The position numbers and the translations under genes are program-made. A stretch of 64,000 nt of DNA from positions 204,387,013 through 204,451,012 of the forward strand of contig OY755038.1 of NCBI GenBank assembly GCA_963576565.1, in the 5' to 3' direction. Positions 38,267-47,200 of the stretch are shown here, one piece after another. The number at the start of each line of letters is the position of its first letter. Position 1 is the stretch's first letter. Source of the DNA: Aspidapion aeneum. Taxonomy: Eukaryota; Arthropoda; Insecta; Coleoptera; Brentidae. The notes below the pieces were generated by a model, which was not told the DNA's origin, ran no database searches, and saw only the letters and a program-made list of their open reading frames with translations.

Positions 38267-41200
38267 CCATACTAATAAGTCTTATTAAAAATAAGTATAT
38301 TAATTAAGTAGGTACCCACCTATTTAAAACATTGTTTAGAATGAGCTCTATAAACACTAGTGCTGATTTATTTTCATTTATACCTACCCACATAGGTACA
38401 GAGTGGTTTAAATTGGACACTTTTGATAGGAAACGCCCATTTCTAGAGGAGATAGAAAAAAAACTAACCTACATGTTACGAGCTCGATTTTTGTTAAAAC
38501 ATTAATGCCGAAATCCGCACATCGATATCCTAAACTACTTTCAAGATATATATTTTCAATTTGGTGCATTTTCGACCCACCCCCGTAACTTTTTTATTTA
38601 TGAATATTTTTTATTACTGTAAAAAGATTCCTGAGGCAGTTTTTTAAGAGCAATTCAACTGTCAAATTAAGTTTTATCTGTCATTTTTAGTTTTTGAGAT
38701 ATTACATAAAGTTACATGTCACCCTTAATATTTTATTTTTTATTGTTTTTTATATTTTTAGTTTTTAGTTACCGCTTAACTTTTTTTTTTAGTTTGCTGA
38801 ATAAGAATTGGTTTAAATTATTTTTAAATTATTTAAAAAAATAAATAAATAAGAAGTAATAAAAAAATAAAAATATAAAAAAATTAAATATAATCCATAA
38901 GTAAAATATAAACATTATGTAATATCTCAAAAACTAAAAGTGACAAATAAACTTTAATTTGACAGTTGAATTGCTCTTAAAAAAGAATGTTTCTACAGAA
39001 ATAAAAAATATTCATAAATAAAAAAGTTATAAACCGAATGGCCGTTATACTCATAAGGCCCGGGACTTTTCTAAGGAGTGACGTCACAGCGGCGGCCGCG
39101 CATTTTGCTGTGTTTGAATATACCAGTCAGCGATTCCAACTTTAATTATCTATTGTAAAATAAGTATTGTGATTTAAGGGCTGATATTTGGTATAATGCG
39201 TTTTCATACAGAAACACACATTTTAGTAAAATAAAAAAAAATGGGCAAGTTCCCTATTCATCTTAGACTTTCTGTGACAATAGACAATAGACAATAAAAA
39301 CATCAATAGTTTCGATGTTTTCTGTTATCGAGCAAATTACGGATACAATTCGGATATGCCGTGAGATGTAAAGTTGGCTAACCATTTTTGTACATTCCTC
39401 TAATTTTGTGGTGTAGAGTATGTTTATTTTATCGTTCAAAAGAATGAATATATACAATAATAATGACATTTACATTTGTAAGTGTGAAATGTTATGCGAA
39501 TTAAATTTAATTACCTTCTTTATCTGAGCAGTTAGTAATACCAGGATCCCACAACAGATCTTCCGGCGGAGGATCAGGAACCCGCTTATTTGTAGGTGGA
39601 GTGAAGGTGGGAATCTTGCACTGGAACTGCTGTCCAACATTGATGTGGGGTGTTGAGTCCGTCTCTGGTATTGGATCGTTGAACCATATTGGACTGTCTT
39701 CGCCTAGTAAATAAGATATTTTTTAGCGAGTCATTTCCTAAAAATATTAAAAATCTTATTTTATGTAATAAGATCCAAATTAATTTATGGAAAAAACTGA
39801 TTTAGAATTAGCAGAAAGACAAAGTTTAAATATTTAAACAAACAAATAAGAATATATTAAAGTCATGTCTATTGTATCAGGTAATTAAGAACTATTCATA
39901 TATTTTGACCAGATTATAGAACTGTTTGTATCCTGCTTACCTTTAGACTTTAAGTTGGCAAACAATCCGGTCCCATGCCTCTGAGGATTTAAGATTGGTT
40001 GAGGGGTGTACTGCGAGATGCCCTGCGGTTTACTTCGGGTCGCTCGTAATTTTGATTGGTGCAGGATTGGCAGCTGTAAAGGTTCGGTGCGTTGTCTCTT
40101 GCGCGGTATTCGGATGGGGCTGCTTGCAGGAATCCTGTAGAATAAAATAAAAATTGTCATTTTTAGCTTAGCTTTGTTAGCATAATACCTATATATTACT
40201 ATAATGTATGGAAAAATAAAAGAATGCAAACTCAAGAACTTAGACCAAAAACGGCATGCAAGAATACACAGTCATAAAAACATAGAGGGGATCTTTCAAA
40301 GATTTGCTGTCAACAAACAGCATAAATAGTGTAAAATCTATAGTATACTACACAGCAGAATCATATATGAAACCAATAACTTACAAAGAGGTTCCTGCTG
40401 CAGTTAAATACTATTTGACGTAGAGATTGATGTTGATATGTTTGAAATTGAAAGGTCATTTGCGGGAAAATGTGTTTTATTGTATAATTTTTTGACTTAC
40501 ATGATTTCTTTTTAACAAGGTGGTTTCAGCGGTGGCTTAATGTAGAAAAAGAAGAATTCTGTATTTGATTTTCTAAGTGATCCATTGAAAAGAGTGGGAT
40601 AATAGAAAGGATGATATTTTCTAGCTTTGAGCAAAGGGCAATCAAGTCCTTCCTGCTGTTTATAAATTTTACACAAATCTGCCTTGAACCTACTAAGATG
40701 AAAGCTATTACAATATTAGTCATTTGACTATTTTGATTTGACGCCAATCGCTGAATATTTAAAAATGCCTATTACAATATATACTTACGTTGTTGGACTT
40801 AGGAACACCGTATTGCTCTGCGTTCCTGGTTCTGTTTTAATTTCTGTTTTAATAGGCCGTTGTTGTGTCGTTATAATTTTATTCGTTGACATTCTATTCG
40901 TTTTCGAATTCTTCAAGCGCCCGCCATCTTGGACATTATCTTGAGTGCTCGTTGTGACCAGCTGCGTATTTGTGACGACGAAATTTTTGGTTTGAATCGT
41001 GTTTCCGTTAGCTTGAATCAGTTTGATTTCGCCGTTTGAGTCAAGAATTAGGCCGGCGAAGTTTGTGTTGTTAAGGTCAATAAGACCTGCAAGAAATGAA
41101 AATGAAATATTAGTGCAGGCGCTTGAAGTAGATGAGTGTACAAAATATAAGGACCGCTGGTTGACAGATTTTTGGTTCAATTTTTTTTATCCAATCTTTT

Positions 41201-44200
41201 ATAGTCCTGTTAAAATTTTAGAAAATTTAACTAAATTGAAGCTTTAAAGCCGTAGTGACACAGAAAGGCTTCCAAAACATGTAAACTCTAACCAAAAATA
41301 AAATCATATTAGTTTTTTAAATTATAGCTGCAAAAACCCCCAGACCCACAAAATCTGAAACTTTAAAGTTTTTTCAAATGTTCTTAAAAACTAAGCTTCT
41401 TAGGAAAAAATATGTAATACACTTTACTAACAAACGCAGATTTTAGTACCCGTGAATTTAAAAATCAAAAGCTTTCGTAGTTATTCGGGTAAAAATAAGT
41501 TTTTTTTACCCGCATATTTTTCCGTGGGTAGCTCTAAAGCTTATCCTCATGGAGGTCCAAGATCTAGTGGACATCTAATAAGTGTTGACAGTTAACTGTT
41601 TTATTCTTATGAGATTCCTCAGATCACTGCTTGGCCAAGGTGTGTTTGTATGTCAATGTAACCCTTGCGAAGTTAATCAGACCGTTTTGTCTCTTATCCT
41701 ACGTCTATAGTCACAAAACTTTCGCAAGAAGCGCGAAAATTTAAAAAAACCTAAACTTTTCAGATTTTGGTGGATCTGCTGGGTTTTGGGGGGTTTTAAC
41801 AAATTTTTTTTAACTGTAATTAAATTAGCAAGTAAAAAATAAATTGTACTTAGTCTTTTACTTAAAGTACTTTAAATTCAATTAAAAAGCGCAAGCACTG
41901 CTCATCAATCGCTTTTGTTTTATTCGCAACGTAAATACTTTTTTCTGATTAATATACAAAAGATGGCCGGACGTAAAAACGATAAACCTATGTAATATTT
42001 ATTTTAGAGATATATTAACTTTATTCACTTTTTGTTTTAATTTACCAAGTTAACTCTGCTTTTAAAAATATTAAAGTTTTAGCCGAAGCTCGAACAGAAC
42101 TCGATTCACTAAGAAGTTTCTTCTGACAATGTTTAATGTAGTTTTTTTTTCTCCAGTGTTTGTAAAACAGTGTCTTATATTTGCTTTAAAAAAAAAGGTG
42201 CTAATAGTCCGATTTATTTCCAATTGTTTGATAATAATATGCTAAGCTATACATTAGAATGAGAAGGACACCACTTACCGTTGTTGCTTATCAATCTAAC
42301 AGGTATCCCGTTGATTTCAAATCTTCTTTTGGGTGCAAAATCTTTCGGGCTACTTGACAGCAACGGATCGTCTGAGTTGGGAAGCATAAGGCCGTAAGTA
42401 GTGGATGAGGTACTCGGGTTTGGACTATAAGTAGTGGAGGGATGAGGTGAAGGTACTGAAGTAGTCACGACCGGTGAAGGAACCTGAAACGATAAAGTAA
42501 GATTAATGCTGGATTTTTATATCGTTCCTTGGCACGCAATGTCTCGAATATAGCAAAACTATGACATCATCACAATTAACCATATTTAGATGATAAAATT
42601 TGATATCGTTGTAACCAGAAAGTATGGAAAATTGGACAACTCAATAATAAGAACATTGAGATAAATCTTAAATCAAAAATATTAAACCTAAAATTTATAA
42701 CAGCTTTCAGAATTGTCAAAAATATTGTTATTTAAGCAGGCAACGTATTGCTAAGAGGGAGACTAAACTCTCCTGTCATTGAAAACCAAAGATACCAAAA
42801 CGAAGAACCAAAGAAATTCAGCCATCAATATTTAAAAGATAATAATTGAAGATATTATAAGAGAACAAATAAAATCTACGTACCGGAGTTAAACCAAAAG
42901 AATCAGATTCAGACTGTAGAGGTGGGGTATCTGTCAAAGGATAGAGGTTGTCGGCATCCGTCAAACTTTCATCTGGCAGGACTTCTTGAATAGCTTCTTC
43001 CACCGCTGCAGAGCTGCTCATGGTGCTGGTAAAAAATGCTGCGGAGAGAGGGGAGGAAGCCTGAGGTGGCTCATCTATGCCTAGGAAAGAAAAAAAGTTT
43101 TATTACTGTATATTAAACATTAAACTACCTGCCAGTTGTGATTGACTGTCTAATCTCAAGTGATAAATAAAAATTGATTAAGACCAATTATTTATTTCCT
43201 GATTTAACTGGTCATGTATTGTGTATCAAGAAAGCGTTAAAAAACTTAGTTCTGGAACAACAGCACAAACGAATCTATTCTAAATCTATGACGGTAACTT
43301 GGATGAAGAAATTATACTCCGAAATAACTAGGAAAGAAAGGCCACTGGTCAACTCAAAAGTAGGTATACGTATAACTCAAAGATTTTGTTTTTTTTGTAG
43401 ATGTGCTTCCAGAAAACTCAAAATGGACGGTCTAATTATTAGGACGACCCGAATGTACTAGCATGAAAAATAAGTCTATAATAAGGCTGAGATGGATGAA
43501 TGGAAGGATAAATGTCAACATAATTTTGAAGACAGAAATTCGACACCGCAAGAATGAAGAAAAAGAGAAAAGCCAGACTGATCGAAGAAATAAATGGAGA
43601 TATTAAGCCAGAAGGATAAGCAGTAACAATGTGCGACCGAGACAAAGACAAAAAAAAACATAGCATAGTTTATTCGTTACACAATTAAGGAAGCCATATC
43701 TTGGGTCTAAAGCTTTCCATTTGCACTTAAATACCTCATACGTCAATTATCTATTATCTTTTTTAAAAATATAGGCTCTGACAGGTTGTTTTATCTAATG
43801 CTGGAATCTAGACGTATCGACAGACGTTATCTTACCTCTTTTGGCAACCTGACCAAACTCAGTCTGAGGAGGCGACACCATAGGGATCGACAAGCCCTGC
43901 CCAAAAGGACTTTGACCTTCGTGACTGGCAGGTGGCGTTGGATACGCAAACCCAATGGAGTCGTGGGTAATCAACGGGCTCTGCAAAGGCGACTGCGCAG
44001 TTAAAGATGCGTGTGGTGAACGGGAGTATTGCGCTGGTGACTGAGCTTGACTAAAACCTGTAACAAGAGATCCACGTACTTATTATATAGATATACTACT
44101 AAAGTATATTAAAACCATCAAGAGAAAATGACTGCTTCAAGCGTTTCGGAATATTTTCAATTAGACGCTTTTTTAGAAAGGGACTCCTTTCAAATGATGA

Positions 44201-47200
44201 GTTAATTTTGATTTTTGATTTAAATTTAAGAAAATTCTTTGGATTTTGGAACTTTTGAAAGACAAAGCCATCATCTTGATTGACCTAGCCGCATTTTTTG
44301 AAACAAATTAAAATATTTATCTTAAGTTAACTGATAATGGGCGTTTTCAAGCGTAAAAATAGAAAGCGCTGAGAGATAGAAATCACATAATTGATAGAAC
44401 AAACTGACGTATCACCAAATTAATGGTGGTCAAGGTTATTATTCTTAGTCAGAATTAAAGGACCCGTTTTGATAAGAAACTGTGAGAATTTTGCCAAATG
44501 TTCTGATATATCATAAAGAAAAAACATTGGCGTGATAGAATACATACCAATAGGCTATAGAAACATTTCAACACTCACAGAACTAGGGACTACAACTAGT
44601 TTTTTCGACCAACTCATAAGACAATAATTTTTAGGGTCCTTTATTGTAGATTAAAACCACTTAACTCCTAATAAACAGTTTACATAAATTTTTGTTAGCA
44701 ATTTATTAAAATGTGGAGTTCAACTAAAAGTAAAATATTCTTAATAGTTCAAATTCAAAAAAATTTTGATGCCTATCACGCTAAGAGTATAATAGGGATC
44801 AAAATCTGACAAACTTGCAAGCCAGCATGAACTCAACCGAGTAGTTTGGAGCAACCAGAAAGTTTTTTAAAACTAGGTCTTACTGATAAAATTCCAGAAA
44901 TGGAAAATTCAACAAGGCTACTTTTAAAGTCTTTGATCATTTTGTTAAAGGACGAACAATGGATGTGACAAAAGGTCACTCGGCTTGTACGATATTTAAT
45001 AATGTTTTGGACCAATGACAACGCATAAAACAACAATGTTTATTTTAGTAGTTGCAATTACATTTTTGTTAGCTGACAATAATATTACTGGATGTAAATT
45101 ATAAGTAAAGTTGATCCAGTACTACACTAGAGACCATAGAGGGTCAACATAATTGAATAGTTGTTCGGACCAATGTACACTACAATAACTCTTAGGGCCA
45201 ACACTTTAATAAAAATAGTTAATATGTAGAAACTAAGAGCCAAATAAACTTACTGGGTGATTGCATATCCAAGCTACTTCCAGCATGATAGGTACTAAAA
45301 TCTGCCAAACTTTCAGGCAAGGGAGAATTCAGTACCGCTTGCAGGTCCTGGTTAACGGAGTGATTCGAAGGGTAAGGCGAGCCATCTTCGGTAGATTCTT
45401 CTTGAAGACTGGCGATGTCCTCTAGGTTTAGTTCCTGCAAATGTCCATCACTGTCTCCATCTAGGAGCGTTTCGGGTCGAAAATGGAGATGCTCCAATTG
45501 ATTAGGGTCGACCCCTAATAAATTTTGGTTTATTAATTTACTGTAAATTATATGGCAACCCATAAAAGCGTAATCGTAAAATTTATTTTAACTTTATTAT
45601 TAGGACTACTATTTTCCGAAACAATTGGAAACTTAGTAAAGTGATTCCCATACATAGAAGCGGTACAAGAGAAAATAATAAAAATTATCGGCCAATTAAA
45701 ATTGTTGTATATAAAATGCTATACGATGAAGTATCGGCAAAAATTTCTCCGTAACAACATGGGTTTCTACCAACAAAATTTGCGCAATATATCAATAAAT
45801 CGCTAAACGAAAAGGCATAAGTTGATGTTATTTTTACTAAACTACAAAACGTTTTCGACAAAATTAGGCATAGTATTATAATAGATGGTCTTAGAGATAT
45901 GGATGTCCATTTTTAATTAAATTAATCATATCATATCTGGGTAGCAGCAAAGGCAAAAGATATCAATATGTCGAAATTAAAGCCTGAAAATCTGGAGCGA
46001 GAAAAGTGGTGCAAAAAGGTAAAATTGTGCCTTAATTATAAGAAACAGTAACTCTTGTGGTGGCTCCTGAACATTATTTGGTGAGGTAATTATCATATTA
46101 ACTTGTAAAACTTAGACTCTAATTCCAGTGTTTTTATGTTTAGAAGGAAATAATATGCCCTTTTAATCTTAACTCGAATAATTATGTGCTAGACCCAAAT
46201 TGAAAACTATATTGTAGTTAGACTCTAGAAAAAATTGTGTTTAAATGTTATTATTGAAAATATTTTATTGACATTTGTTTTTGCAAATTTTGTACTAAAT
46301 TTTTAAAACAAAAATAAATGTAATTATAATTTTAAGAGCCTTTTAATATTAGTTCTCATCATAGCTATGCACACTAGAACGCCTACTCTCAAATAAATTT
46401 AATGTAACCGCAGATAGGCAAAGGATGAATTTCTCGACTCGACTTAAGCGGCCTTTACACTAAAACTTCTTTTCGGTTTGGTTACCTTGTAAAAGAATAT
46501 TTTCCTGACTGAAAACCTCATCGTGCAAATTCTGGGATATGAACTGTGAGTCCTCAGAGCCAGTATCAGAGTTGTCCAGGGCGAAAGAGTCCGACCTAAA
46601 TTGTAGAATTTGAGATAAGTGCCCTGGATCCGAGGTAGTGCGTTTTACGGGAACCTAGAAAAGAGATAAAAGTTTGTATTGAAAATGTTAATTGACAATT
46701 AATTAATATTTGCTTTAAAGAGTGAAAAGTTTAACGTACCGATGCCGCGACAGCCGTACCGATTGACTGACTGACCCAAGTCTTGTTGGACGCTGTACAA
46801 ATTTTACGGTGCCGATTACCCCTCGAGTAATTGCCTCTCCTTGACGTCTAGTCTTGTGTGGTGGTTCACCTGTCACGATCGCACATTGCGCAATTTTTAA
46901 TGTTGCTTACAAGAGTTTGTAAACAACGTAAATGGCAAGGGCCAGTATAATGCCAAAAGGTATTTGGTTTAACTTGACGCCACCATTTTGTTACCCTTGT
47001 TTGCATTTGGTTTGTTTGTTTGTACGCTGATTGACCCAAATTAATTAATCGCTTTAGTAAATATAAATTAAACCATTAAAAAAATAGCAGATGTTTAAAA
47101 CGACATTTATTATAAAATCTGCCAGTTTTTCGTTTTTTTATTTAAAAATTACTTAAAAAAATGTTTGCTATTTTATTTGTCAAAAGTGTTAAATTTTAAG

